DNA of 64,000 nucleotides from Gymnopus androsaceus JB14 (Eukaryota; Basidiomycota; Agaricomycetes; Agaricales; Omphalotaceae). This document shows positions 1 to 11,600 of this stretch, one piece after another. The notes under the pieces were generated by a model that ran no database searches, had not been told where the DNA came from, and saw only the letters and a program-made list of their open reading frames with translations. Both the position numbers and the translations under genes were made by a program. Each line of letters begins with the position of its first letter. Position 1 is the first letter of the stretch. The stretch spans positions 1 through 64,000 of the forward strand of contig ML769464.1 in the NCBI GenBank assembly GCA_009733575.1, given 5' to 3'.

Positions 1-340
1 TTTGGTCGTGATGGTCGCAAGTAGGAACGGTTGGGCGCTTGAAGTTAGTAGAGAGCGCTTTGGCCTATTCACCGTCACATTGTGCTACATCGGTTGCTTT
101 ATGATACATATGCAAGTGAGCTGCAGCGCTGTAGAACATTTGTGAGCTGAGCCCGGTGTGGACGAGATCTCGAAATGACCAGCTTCAAGGAACAGTCAGT
201 ATCACGCAAAGAAGGATCCCATGTCCATTCAGACTCCCAATCATTATAATGTACAATATCTGTATGTATATCATACTACACCATTCATACTCCATTTTTA
301 TACAACTTCTAATCTGTTCTATCCCCCGCTTTAGTGTCCG
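1..340 (-). promoter_or_regulatory. Copied promoter of an F-box gene lying just left of the window
   Basis: This stretch closely matches the DNA immediately upstream of the F-box gene at 5709-7012 (compare 7016-7520). Both carry the same phrases around 'gagcgctttggcctattc' and 'gagctgcagcgctgtag'. In the 7.0 kb copy the start codon lies two bases before the matching sequence, so a minus-strand F-box copy should begin about two bases beyond the left edge of the window. The homology fades near 340. Function as a promoter is inferred only from position. Confidence 0.55.
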
Positions 341-1122
341 GTAGGCAGACATTAAGTCTTCAAATAAGAATGTGGCAATCCAGTCGTGATTCCAGTAACC
401 CGACTATTCACCACCATTGCAGCAGCCAGCGTTTGGAGCTTCAAAGTATAGTCGGTCCATACTTTTCATAATAATAAAGTCCGCCCTTTCGTAGATGATA
501 GAAGCTTCATCATAGAGGGCAGGATGTTTCTGACCTCGCAGACGTATTTTCAACACTTACATTGTCGTCCTTGACATTCAGCCTGTCCTTTTTCACTGAC
601 CCTACTCTCTATTTCCGTCGTCGAGGCGTGTCGATTTGATGTGAGTCCTGTACTGCGCGTCGTTTTCTCAAGTTCGCAGGCTTCCGGGAAGCGATTTCTC
701 CTAATTTTCGTTTGGATTCTTCGTTTCTCTGCCTGGAAATTCCTCCACGTGAATTCCCTCTTAAATCATGCTGTACTTTGCCAATGTTGCCGTTCTGTAG
801 TAGACGACAGACTGATAAGTATATGAGCCCGAAGTGCAGTTGAGACTGCGAGCAAAGGCAGACCGCCTTAAGTTATTTTTAATAATACTAAACGAAAGAT
901 TGGTAATACGAGAGACTATTTTCCGTTCAAGAGATGTGAGACGGCTGGTATATTGTTGTGTGGCATAATGAGCATGGAAACATTCGTGAGATGTCCCGGG
1001 TACGGACGAGACTCTAGTATCCCGAATTCAGACTCTAGAACGAGGCGCGTCAATATATGTATTATGGGGGAAACAGTGCATACTTTGAATGAAACGCCAG
1101 CTATGTACTTTCTCTCAAGTAC
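341..1122. other. Intergenic, no recognisable gene
   Basis: Only short, uncorrelated open frames are present on both strands, with no splice pattern or family resemblance that I can see. It separates the promoter copy at the left edge from the 3' end of F-box copy A. Confidence 0.5.
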
Positions 1123-2262
1123 TCAATTAGCCTGGTACAAAAATGCACTCGTATTATCCCCAGTCTGAAAATCAACCTTGAGCTTCCGAAATGGAAGCTT
1201 ATGACCCAGTAGCTCAATCGGTATAAATAGCTTCTGAAGGTTCGACCCCTTCGCTACAATACTCACCATCTCGAGTGGAGCAAACACTGGCTCTGCAAAC
1301 AACCGATCGAGGACAGCATATTGATCAGTCTCGTATGAATGGATGGATACCACCAGATTAAAATGGCGTAGTGGGTGCGTATGCCCATCCAGTTTCAGAA
1401 GAGGTTCAAAGAACGAGCGAATCCAGGGAATGAGTATGTCTGTTCCAGCTCGGGAATCACAGATATCCGACACGAAACTGTCCAATTTCGGCATGTGTCC
1501 AAGATGAATGAGATCCGAGTCTAGAAAATGGAAGTTAGAGTTACTTTAAAGCAACAGAGGGTAATCCCACCTCCAAGCCGCAGCTCTACATTTCTAAGAT
1601 TAGGACCAGCATGCTGGACTATGAAGCTGCAGACTCGTTAGGACCAGAGATTTGTACACACAAGAATCGCAGATCTCGAATTTCGAATGGGCACAATTCT
1701 TGGAACCAAGGAGTGTAGGTATTAATTTCGTTGGTCCCAAATTCATCAAGTTTTTTTGACCGAGGGATGGCTACGAAATCCGAAGCGTTCGGCTCATCTA
1801 TTGGCTCGTCCATGAAAAATACACTCCAGATTGCCAGCGCCTTCAAGTACGTCGCGTGGCTTAAAAGAGAAGCCAGGTCGGCAAATGTGTGACCATTCGA
1901 GTCAGGGAAGGAGCTTCGACCGCGTCAGACAGTGCCGCTCTGAGTAAAGAAGGCAGTCTTTCCCAGTGGACGTCGCTGAACTTTATCGTGTCCACTTTGG
2001 AGAGTCGCTGGATAACTCCTTTAGCAATCTGAGCATAGATCCCTTCCTTTTCCGGCCGTTTTAGATTCTACCCCAAGAAGTCCAGAATGCGGACACAAGA
2101 TGCTAAATGCGGCTTCCCGTCGAATATCGCAATAATCCGCTCTGTTTTCCTTTGTAGAGAGTGCATCGAACGGCCATTCAGCTCGAGGTTTTCGAACATG
2201 CGACGCTGGGAAGGGACAACCCAAGACTTTTCGACAAGAGAACAGTTGGAGAGAGCTTTTTA
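1123..2262 (-). pseudogene. F-box protein pseudogene (copy A)
   Basis: The minus strand reads as a decayed relative of the F-box gene at 5709-7012. Shared blocks are the segment after the F-box ('SQRRMF'), the middle segment ending 'LDEFGT' (1619-1846) and a C-terminal segment starting 'MPKLDSFV' (1123-1494). An intron with good GT and AG ends separates the last two (about 1501-1550). The first F-box residues and the start codon are gone: sequence upstream of about 2262 no longer matches. At least two frame changes and a missing piece near 1890 break the frame. F-box proteins of this type normally select substrates for SCF ubiquitin ligases. Copy C at 3800-4328 matches its C-terminal exon in the opposite orientation. 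Confidence 0.7.
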
Positions 2263-2794
2263 AGAAAAAATGAAAAAATGTAGTTGGATTGAAGTTATCC
2301 GATCGACTACTGTTGTTCATGTCGCGGAACCAACACTACTGTAGCAGAGGACAGTGAGCCACGTAGGTGGGCGCTAGGTCCCGCGCTAATTTGCCATTTA
2401 ACAACCATCGTCCTCGTCCCCTCGTCGGAGACTCGGAGCATGCATTAAAGGCTGGACTGCGCTGACTCTCCTGTTCATTCGCATTGTCTAAATGCTTTCG
2501 ATGCACTAGGAGAAAATGCTCGAATTCATCGAAATGTTTTTGGCCAGCGGAAAAATGCTTCCGCCTGTCGATCTGAGTTCCGTGAAACCCTCTCTTTCTT
2601 CCATCATCTATCTTCCCTAGCACCACTAACAACACTAACAACACCACGAAATACCTGGATAAATCCCAGTGGCGCGTTCGATTGTGCTAACTGTTACTCA
2701 TGATTATAAACGCTCTCTGTTACGATCACCTCGCCGAGCTTCACCTATTTCTTTCATCCTTTGGCAAAGTAGTCAACAGTAGAGATCATCTGAC
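2263..2794. other. Intergenic, no recognisable gene
   Basis: No coherent coding or repeat structure is visible. The F-box homology of copy A ends at its left border and an unrecognised plus-strand gene remnant begins at its right border. Confidence 0.45.
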
Positions 2795-3700
2795 ATGGTT
2801 TCACCTCGTTTTTCATTGACTCAGCGCATGTCGAATGACTCGGAGACTTCGAACTTTGGAAAATCCGCCATAAAAGAACTCGAGTCTACTTTCAACCGAT
2901 GTGCCCTTTGTCTCACCTGGCCGAATGGAATGCTTCATGATTATCCCATTCTAGACCATGCGGAGCGTGGAACGATATTGGTGCGCCGCAACTATACATC
3001 GTTTGTAGAGAGAGATTGACTCGATATGCAGTTGGAGGAGGCGATCGACTACCATTTGGTTTCCTCGACTTTTAGCCGCAAGCATGCTGAGAACGGGATA
3101 CGACGTGAGTGCATTCACGAGTAGTCCCAAAAGGCCGAGTTCTTAACGAGCACACTAGTTTGTCCTACCTGCCATCTATCCTGGATGACGTCCATGGAAG
3201 GAATGTTACCCGCCCTTGCGTTCATTCCGTGTGTGGAGATTTCACGGTATATTCTCCGGAAACTTCAAGAGGATAGGGACACGACGGTGGATCAGGTGTG
3301 TAAAATAAGGCATTCCGTTCACTCATACATTCAACTGTATTTTCAGATCCTCGTCGACCTTGAAAATGATACAGATCCCGAAGCTGTTGAAGCCAGATGC
3401 TTCCAAGACCTATACCAACTTTTGCCAGCACCACAATCCCCAACGCCGAACGCTATTGCGACTTCCTTCTTCCCGGATCTTGTTCATTATGGCGATGGAG
3501 AATCCCGCGAAGGTAAGCCGTTGGGTAGGCGGAAAACAAGGACACTTTATCGTATCTTTGATGGTGCAAAAATTCCAAAAGATATTAAACACACAAGACT
3601 TGGTCAAATCGCAACGGCTCCTGTCTCACATGTCGGAGTCAAAAAAGATAGGTCAAAACTCTACTAGCACCTACCAGGACGTTCTATTGGTGCCTTTTTA
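2795..3700 (+). pseudogene. Uncharacterised multi-exon gene or remnant
   Basis: I do not recognise this gene. An open frame starts at 2795 and runs to 3019, with a 'CALC' Cys pair near its middle that loosely recalls zinc-binding HNH-type proteins of agarics; this is weak. Plausible introns lie at 3105-3158 and 3296-3346, both with GT and AG ends and usual sizes, which argues that the region was once transcribed. A stop at 3017-3019 falls before the next open segment and no convincing splice removes it, so the gene is either broken or affected by sequence errors. The 3' end is unclear. Confidence 0.35.
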
Positions 3701-3799
3701 GCTATAATAATCGACTCTCTGGCGAGGATCAAGCTGTCAATGTGTGAGGCTGAGACGTATGAACTCATTGTATACCTCCACGAAACCTATCGAGATGCA

Positions 3800-4328
3800 A
3801 TACCGAAATAGACTTGGAGGTGCGCTTACCTCTCTGCCGCCTTAAAGTAACTCCTATAACATCCCTTTTCTAGACTCGAATCTCATTCATCTTGGACACA
3901 TGCCGAACTTGGACAGTTTCGTGTTGGAGATATGGAATTCCCCAGATAGATCATACATCATCATTCCCTGGATTCGGTCATTCTATGAACCTCTTCCGAA
4001 ACAGGACGGGCATAGGCACCCCTTACGCCATTTTACTCTGGTCATAATCGGCGAATTTCTCGTGCCTGAAACTGATACTGCTCATTTGGAGTCGGAATGG
4101 GAAAGATATGCTGTCCTCGATCGGTTGTTTGCAGAGCCAGTGTTGGCTTCACTCGAGATGGTGAATATTGCTCTGAGGGGGCCGGACCCTCAGAAGCTAT
4201 TGAAAGTGACTGGGCTACTGGGTTGTAAGCTTCCATCTGGGAAGCTCAAGGTTGATGTTTTGCCTGAGAATACTGATAGATACTCGTACCAGATCACTTC
4301 AATACTTGAAAGAAATAGGTGTAAATAA
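3800..4328 (+). pseudogene. C-terminal fragment of F-box family protein (copy C)
   Basis: The exon from 3874 to 4328 encodes a segment beginning 'MPNLDSFV' and closely resembling the C-terminal exon of copy A (1123-1494), including 'IPWIRSF' and 'YAVLDRLFAEPV'. The preceding intron (about 3815-3873) is also conserved. This copy keeps a 14-residue insert around 4070-4110 that copy A lacks, so it may be closer to the ancestral form. No F-box or middle segment precedes it, so it is a truncated duplicate in inverted orientation to copy A. No function is expected. Confidence 0.65.
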
Positions 4329-4747
4329 CTAGCAAAGTATGCTTTTTTTCCGCTTGTATATACTGACGCAGTGCAGCCTCTTTAGCGGAGATATATACTT
4401 CACTGCGATAAGGCCATGATATCTGTCTTCGCAAATCGGGTTCCAGCTATATCTCGGTCAATCGATGCTAATGCAATCCCAACAAATCGGGATGAAATCC
4501 CTTCGCGGAAGCTTGGAACTTGGGAAAAAAGACCGTGACGTTGAGTATAGGATTCGCACAGATCGACGCGCTTCGATGATGGAAATAGACTCACCCCGTG
4601 AGCCTACTGCCCTTGGCGGAAGCTGTCGTACCGAGCTCGCTAACATCTTCAGTGAAAACGGACTGAATGGTTTCAAAGTCGTAGCTGGATAGAACAAGAT
4701 TAGCATCAGTCGGTATGAAAATGAAATGCCGGAAAGAGATGAAGAGC
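4329..4747. other. Intergenic between F-box fragment C and Argonaute fragment B
   Basis: Several overlapping short open frames occur on both strands, but none shows introns or family features. I see nothing definable here. Confidence 0.4.
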
Positions 4748-5510
4748 CAGGAGAAACTCACGGAGACTCGAAAGTACATTCAGAACTTTTGCATCGGCTT
4801 GGGGGGCTTCAATTCTTTTCGAAACTTGTCCAGCGACGCCTGTCTTTGATTAGAGTCCACATCCCTCGCGCTGTCAGAAAAAGTCGGAGTTGCCCTTGGG
4901 ATTGTTGTGGTTCACGTCTCTAGAACAGACAATGTGGGAGGTATATATATGAAACGAAAAGGATTTACAGTAATCTGGAGCGGGGATTGAGACACTGCGA
5001 GTTGACCTGGCGTATACATGACATAGAGCGAAAGACAATGATTGAAGAGAGCGTCAGGAGTGAATTTGTTTTTATAGTGAAGGACAATAACAACATCCCC
5101 CAAGATTAGTCAAGGTATACACATATTGAATACTAGTCGTTCCAAGAAAACCACCCTTATCGTCCAGTGGCCATGGCAGGGACGATGAAGGTGATCTGGG
5201 GGATGATACTAAGTTTGCGCACGCCTCTAAATAAAGCAAAGCATAAAATACAATACAATACTTACTCTTGAGCGTCGTAAGCTCTTGCTCGAGAACTTCC
5301 TTGAACTGCCCCTCGGAAAGACCAAGGAAAGACTATATTGCCATACAGCATAATCGAAACGAAATGTAAGCCAATCACGACGAAATTTGGTAAAAGATGA
5401 TTCGCTTGGGTCTGCTAGGGCACAGCACTTGGCGGAGCCCTCTTCTCGTGTACAGTCTCCTGCTCTTGGCCGTAGAGAATGTACTTCTCAATACACTTTT
5501 CAAGACCCCG
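4748..5510 (-). pseudogene. Argonaute 3' fragment (copy B)
   Basis: The minus strand matches the C-terminal third of the Argonaute gene at 59549-63481. The exon encoding 'QFKEVLEQELTTLK'-like sequence lies near 5275-5330, the exon with 'KFTPDAL' near 4990-5080, and the final exon ends near 4750. Intron positions are kept, so the copy arose by DNA duplication and not through RNA. The exon corresponding to 60000-60140 of the full gene is largely missing, and frames are broken repeatedly. The fragment cannot encode a working PIWI domain. It lies in the same orientation as the parent gene, about 54 kb away. Confidence 0.75.
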
Positions 5511-5708
5511 GTTGGTAGACCGTGGCCGTTCTTTGCTTTTGATAGGTGGTAGGCGTAGACTCTAGAGCCACGTTTCGTGAACGAAATGGCGGCTTTCTAT
5601 CATTACTATTGTCCATAAGGCAAGGTGGGCTCCAAAATGTGCCCGGGGGTTGTATGTTCAAGAGAGGTCAAAGAGAGTGACATTAGATGATAATGAGTAC
5701 AAGGTAAA

Positions 5709-7012
5709 CTAATCGTCAGCATATAGCTTGCCGCTGACCAGCTATATTAACAAAAAAGAAAAGCATCAGCATTGATAAAGCAAGGGAACAGATGAGCTAA
5801 CCATCTTCGACTCCTTGGGCTGGAGCCACGGCGTTGGATGCCGAATCCCATGAGCGTAACGCATGAATAAATTTGCAGACCAATCAGGTCCCCACTGCCA
5901 TTCTTCATCTGTCGTAGGGTTTTGGCCTAGAGACTCTCGTTCAGGGGTGGGTGCTAGTTCTACACCAAGTTGGTCACTAACGCAAGAAGAATGAAATTTT
6001 CACTTACTTACTGGCGTTCCTCTGGTGGCCGGGGTTCGTGTACCTGGCCTTGCCCCTGCGACCGCCCTTGTTGGCTCCGCTACCTTTGCTGCCACTACCG
6101 CCCTTGTTGACTCCACCGCCACCGCCGCCTGAACCCTTGCCCCCATTACCATTACCATCCTCATCTTTCTTCCTACGTTTTGGCTGGTTATGGCTGCCAG
6201 GCTCTCCCTTGGACTTTTTTCCAACTTGCCTGGACTCGGGGGGTGCAGCTCCAACTTTCTAAGATTAGGACCAACATGCTGGACTAGAAAAGCTGCCGAA
6301 TGGTAAGGGGTAGAGAAATATATACGCAAGAACTGCAGATCTCCAATTTCGAACGGGCACGATTCTTCTTGGAACCAAGAAGTGAATCTATCAATCTCGC
6401 TGGTCCCAAACTCATCAAGTTTTATTGACCGAGGGATGGCTACGAAATCCGAAGCGTTCGGCTCATCTATCGGCTCGTCTATGAAAAATACACTCCAGAT
6501 TGCCAGCGCCTTCAAATACCTCGCGTGGATTAGCAGAGAAGCCAGGTCGGCAAATGCGGGGAAGATACACTTAGTAATGGTTATTCGAGTCAGGGAGAGA
6601 GCTTCGAACGCGCCAAACAGCGCTGCTCTGAGTGAGGGAGAAAGCCTTTTCCAGTCGACGCCATTGAACTCTATTGTGTCCATTTTGGAGAGTCGCTGGA
6701 TAACTCCTTCAGCAATCCGAGCATAGATCCCTTCTTTTTCAGGCCATGTTGATTCGAACCCCCGGAGTTCCAGAAGACGGACATGGGATGCTAGATACGG
6801 CTTCTCGTCGAATATCGCAATAATCCGCTCTGTTTTACTTTGCAGAGCGTGCAACGAACTGCCATCCAGCTCGAGGTTTTTGAACATGCGACGCTGAGAG
6901 GGGATAACCCACGCTTTTCGACAAGAGAGCAGCTAGAAAGAGCTTTTTTATCGGAGGAGAGGTTGTCGAGGATACATTCTATGAGCTCGTTGGGAAATGA
7001 TTCCACTGCCAT
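5709..7012 (-). CDS. F-box protein (copy B) with a foreign Lys/Gly-rich tail
   Basis: The start at 7012 gives 'MAVESFPNELIECILDNL', a clear F-box opening, which in the family binds Skp1 in SCF ubiquitin ligases. One base appears missing near 6910, since downstream codons continue in another frame with 'SQRRMFKNLEL' and a helical middle region to about 6245. There the family homology stops within a run of six C residues, and a different frame continues with a basic, possibly nuclear-localising patch ('NQPKRRKKDED') and a Gly/Lys-rich stretch. Introns at about 5977-6007 and 5742-5801 then join exons encoding 'DEEWQWGPDWSANLF' and a stop at 5709. The first of these introns is unusually short, so the 3' structure is tentative. 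The tail replaces the normal C-terminal exon seen in copies A and C. Whether both halves are translated together is unproven. Confidence 0.55.
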
Positions 7013-7520
7013 CGTTTGGTCGTGATGGTTTCAAGCAGGATTCAGAACGGTTTGGGCGCTTGAACTTGGTAGGGAGCGCTTTGGCCTATTCACCGTCACA
7101 TGTATCATAAAGCAACCGATGTAGCACAATATGCAAGTGAGCTGCAGCGCTGTAGAAACTTTTGTGAGATGGCACCACTGGTACAGACGAGACGTTCGAG
7201 ATTTCGGCTGCAAGGTCATCCTAACAACAGTCAGTACGTAGCATGCAAAGAAGGGATAGTATCCTATGTGGCATTCAAATGTGCAAGTGAGCTGCAGCGG
7301 TGTAGAAATATTTGTGAGATGACCCAGGTACGAACGAAATGTTCGAAATTTCGGCTGCAAGGTCAATCCTAACAACAGTCAGTACGTATCGTGCAAAGAA
7401 GGAGTAGTATCCTATGTCCATCTGGCTTTCAGACTCTCAGCCATTATAAGTAACGATATCTCAAATTACACCATTACCATTCCGTTTTTATATATATTCT
7501 GTTCTGTGCCCCGCTTCTAC
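7013..7520 (-). promoter_or_regulatory. Upstream region of F-box copy B, shared with other copies
   Basis: The 500 bases before the copy B start resemble 1-340 and, more distantly, 48480-48893 before copy D. Within it a block of roughly 130-150 bases around 'gagctgcagc' and 'aatttcggctgcaag' occurs twice (about 7130-7230 and 7280-7390), a local tandem duplication. Conservation of upstream DNA between copies shows that promoter and gene were duplicated together. Confidence 0.55.
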
Positions 7521-8678
7521 TTACTTGGAAAGATCCCCAGCGAAATGGAAAATGCTATAAGATCCCATCCACTACAGAGCGGCCAGTACCTGATAGTTCA
7601 GCCCAGCATTGGAATTAAAGAATTCTCGATCATGGCCAAAGCTAGTTTTCCGTTTGGGCAGAGAAAGAGTTCATTATATTAAAATGTACGTATACATGTA
7701 CCACACTCAGTACAAAGTCATCCCCAATGAAAGATGGTGCGTGAGGCTGGACCTGGGCTGGAAAGGAATTAAACGAGTATTACTGGGTTTATACGTCTGG
7801 ACGAGATGTTGACCTTGAGCGAAATTTTTTTAACATGGCGGTAATATGTCGTTGCAGCGATTACTTGACTTTTTTTCTTCTACCGTTCCCCAGGCGTAAT
7901 CGAATCACCGATCTACCGATGGTTAAGGCGTTGTCAAAACCGAATTGATATTCGAATACTAGCTTTCTATTTTGATTTGACCCAAGGTAAAAACCGACGC
8001 TGGTATCGAGTCTCGGGAGGCCAATAAATAATAACGGCTTGGGGAGACGTCTAGACTCGTAACGAGCCAATGTAATTGTAAAATGATTATGAATCCATCC
8101 ACGCCCGACCGAAGCCTGACCGAAGCGTTGCAAGTGAAGCATTCACTAATGACAAGGAAAGTTCAGGGTTGACGCGGGAAACATATGAGACGGGCTATTG
8201 AGAGTTACCGTTCGTGCAAGTACTATCAGAGTCCAAAGATTTACTTAGAACGCCCGTTATGGGGCGATTTTGAATTAGAGTTTCGTGTGCGATACTGTAT
8301 GCATGACCCAAAGAAAGTATAACCCCAGCCCACTGTACTGCCAGTAGCCTTGAGGTAATCGTCGATCTTTGAAGTTACGCGGATCTGTCAGATTACTCCG
8401 GACTACATATCTTGGCTGCTACCCCAAAGATTGCTGGTTTCGTTGGCTGAAAGTCATACCAGATAGTTTATCCAAGTGGATTAGCATGGAGAGCGACTGA
8501 AAGCTAGGAGAGCTGAGTTACGGATTCGGAGAAGAAGCCGGCGCTTATTATGCTGAGCGCCTATTTTTTTGAAAATTTGATTCGCGAATTTTGGGGAACG
8601 CGTGTTGGTTGGGGTTAAAGAGCTCCTGAATAAAACGATCGCCTTGCTTCTTCCTTCCTCATTGTTAGAGGCTCAACG
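7521..8678. other. Intergenic and 5' region of the fatty acid synthase gene
   Basis: No gene is recognisable. The segment about 7615-7650 resembles 48500-48535, marking the outer edge of the duplicated F-box unit. The final ~80 bases before 8679 are pyrimidine-rich ('cttgcttcttccttcctc'), as is common just upstream of fungal start codons. Confidence 0.45.
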
Positions 8679-11600
8679 ATGGCGACGTCAACCGCGAATG
8701 GCTCTTGCTCCTCGTCCATTACGATGCGACCTATCATAGTGTCTTTAGGAAAGACTAGAGTGCGTTGTACAAAAATTTATTCTTCTTGATTCTAATGAAT
8801 TTTTGTCTAGGTTTCAATCCCAGTATCTACAAAATCAGACGAGTGGATTTCAGCCGAAGTCCTTAGAGAAGAGTTCATCCATGAACAGTCGCTCCTCGAC
8901 GCAGTCAGCACCACCGCTGATCTCGAAAACCAGGCAGAAGCAACCATAGAGCTTGCTGCCCGATTCCTTGGACATGTCGCTTCCAAGGTCCACCAAAATT
9001 CCGATTCCACCGTTGCACGCACGGCACTCCTCTTAAATGTCTTCAAGTACTTTACTTCGACCTATTTGTCCAGAGATATCCATTCCTTGGCCTCGACCTA
9101 CGATACAGAGGTCAGGAAAGTTATTGTAGCTTCTTATTTCCATGCGTTTTCTGTTCTCTCCGAGCAGAACGTCTCCGACATTCCAGCGGCTCCTCAATCC
9201 ACCCTTTTCGCTGCTGCCGTTGACGGTAGCGCATCGATCTACGCACTCTTCGGAGGCCAAGGGACCAACGAAGTCTACCTTGACGAGTTGCAGTCTCTCT
9301 ATGATATCTACAAGCCTTTCGTCGCGTCGTTCATCTCCACCATCTCGGAGGAAATCCTTATTCCTCTCGCCGAGGAGAAACAATTCACTTCTTTTTACAC
9401 TCACGGCCTCGATGTCTCTTCTTGGCTTGCAGACCCCACATCTCGCCCATCAGTCCCTTATCTCGCTTCCGTTCCTGTATCTTTACCTCTCATCGGATTG
9501 ACACAGCTTGTGCAATACCTGATTGTTTGCAAAGTCGCCGGTCTCACTCCCGGCGAGCTCTCAGATCGCATCGCGGGTGCCACTGGTCACTCCCAAGGTA
9601 TCGTATCCGCCGTCGCGGCATCAGCTTCTACCTCGTTCGAGTCTTTCACCGAGAACGCGAAGAAGGCTCTCAGATGGCTTTTCTTCTGCGGTTTCCGCGG
9701 TCAGGAGGCCTTCCCGGTGGTCTCTCTCGAGCCTAGCCTAATTCAGGATTCTATCGATGGCGGTGAGGGCACCCCATCTCCCATGTTGTCAATCACTGGG
9801 CTCACACTAAAGGAGCTCGAGCCTCATCTCTCCCAGACCAACAAGCATCTGGCTGAAAACTCCCAGATCCACGTTACTCTTCACAACGGCCCTCGTGCGC
9901 TCGTTGTTACAGGTCCATCGCGTGCTTTGCATGGGCTTGTTGTCAACTTGAGGAAGGTTCGTGCCCCGAGTGGTGCTGATCAGAGCAAGATTGCTTTCTC
10001 TCAACGAAAGCCAGTCTTCTCTGTCCGTTTCCTCATGGTTAGCGTCCCTTTCCATAGCGTTTACCTCAGCAAGGCAACGGACAAGCTATTGGCGGAGGAT
10101 CTGAAGGGTGAAGAACTCTGGAAGCCAGAGGAGCTGAGAATCCCTGTGTTCAACACTGAAGATGGTACGTTCTATGTTTTTATCTAATTGATCCTCACTG
10201 ATCTTGTTTTTTAGGCGTTGATCTGCGCTCCTCGAAGATTCCGATTGCTCGCTCTCTCTGCAATCAGATATTCACGTTACCTATTCACTGGACGAAGGCG
10301 ACGAATTTCCCCAAGTCGACCACCCATGCTTTGGACTTTGGTCCTGGTGGTTTGAGCGGTATCGGTCCTCTCACTGCCAGGAATTTTGATGGGAAGGGCG
10401 TCCGTGTAATCGTCATCGGAGAGCGTGGAAAGGGCGACGCCGAGTTGTACAACTCCACTGAGATCAAGCGGGAGGAGAACTGGGCTGAAAAGTACGCCCC
10501 TCGTCTCGTCAAGAGCAAGTAAGTTCATATCGTTTTATGTTCTTGAATCGATACTTATGCTTTCTAGGGATGGTACGATCCACCTCGACACTCCTTTCTC
10601 TCGTCTTTTGGGCAAGCCGCCGATCATGGTTCCTGGTATGACTCCTTCCACCGTCCAGGCAGGATTCGTCAGCGCCGTTCTCGATGCTGGTTACCACGTC
10701 GAGTTGGCTGGTGGCGGACACTACAACGCCAACGCCCTCCGTGCCAAGGTTATAGAAATCCAGTCGAAGATTCCCCAGGGTGCCGGAATCACCCTCAACT
10801 GCATCTACATTAATCCTGCTCAGTTCGGCTTCCAGTTCCCTCTCTGGCAGGAGCTGAGGAAGGAAGGGTTCCCCATCGAAGGATTCTGCATTGGCGCGGG
10901 CGTTCCTAGTACCGAGAAGGCGGCTGAAATCATCGAAGGGCTTAGGTCTGCCGGTATCAAGCATCTCGGTTTGAAGCCTGGCTCGGTCGATGGTATTCGC
11001 CAGGTGATCAACATTGCTGCTGCTAATCCCGATTTCCCCATAATCATGCAGTGGACTGGTGGTCGTGCTGGTGGTCACCACTCGTTCGAGGACTTCCACC
11101 AACCAATGCTCTCGACTTATAGGGCTATTCGCAAGCAGGATAATATCATTCTCGTTGGTGGATCTGGGTTTGGGGCCGCTGAAGATGTTTGGCCTTACCT
11201 CACTGGAGATTGGTCTCTTGAATTTGGTTTCCAGCCCATGCCTTACGACGGTTTCCTCTTTGGAAGTCGTGTCATGGTCGCCAAGGAGGCTCACACCAGT
11301 TCCTCCGTGAAGGACCTCATCGTCGCTTGCTCCGGTGTCGACGATCAGCAATGGGAGGGCACTTACGCGAAGCCGACGGGTGGTGTTCTCACTGTTCGTT
11401 CAGAGCTGGTGAACCTATCCACAAAGTTGCTACTCGCGCTGTCAAGTTGTGGAAGGAATTTGACGACACGGTCTTCAAGTTGCCGAAGGAGAAGCGTGAG
11501 GCTTGGTTGTCGGAGCATCGCGGAGAAGTCATCGAGAAGCTCAATCGGGATTTCAGCAAGCCGTGGTTTGGTTGGAGGAAGGATGGAAGCGTTGCGGAGT

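Noticed and set aside
6038..6262. Plus-strand Leu/Pro-rich frame
   Set aside because: It is the complement of the Gly/Lys-rich tail of F-box copy B.
10509..11351. 280-codon minus-strand frame inside the fatty acid synthase
   Set aside because: It overlaps the enoyl reductase coding sequence, whose plus-strand frame shows clear family motifs.
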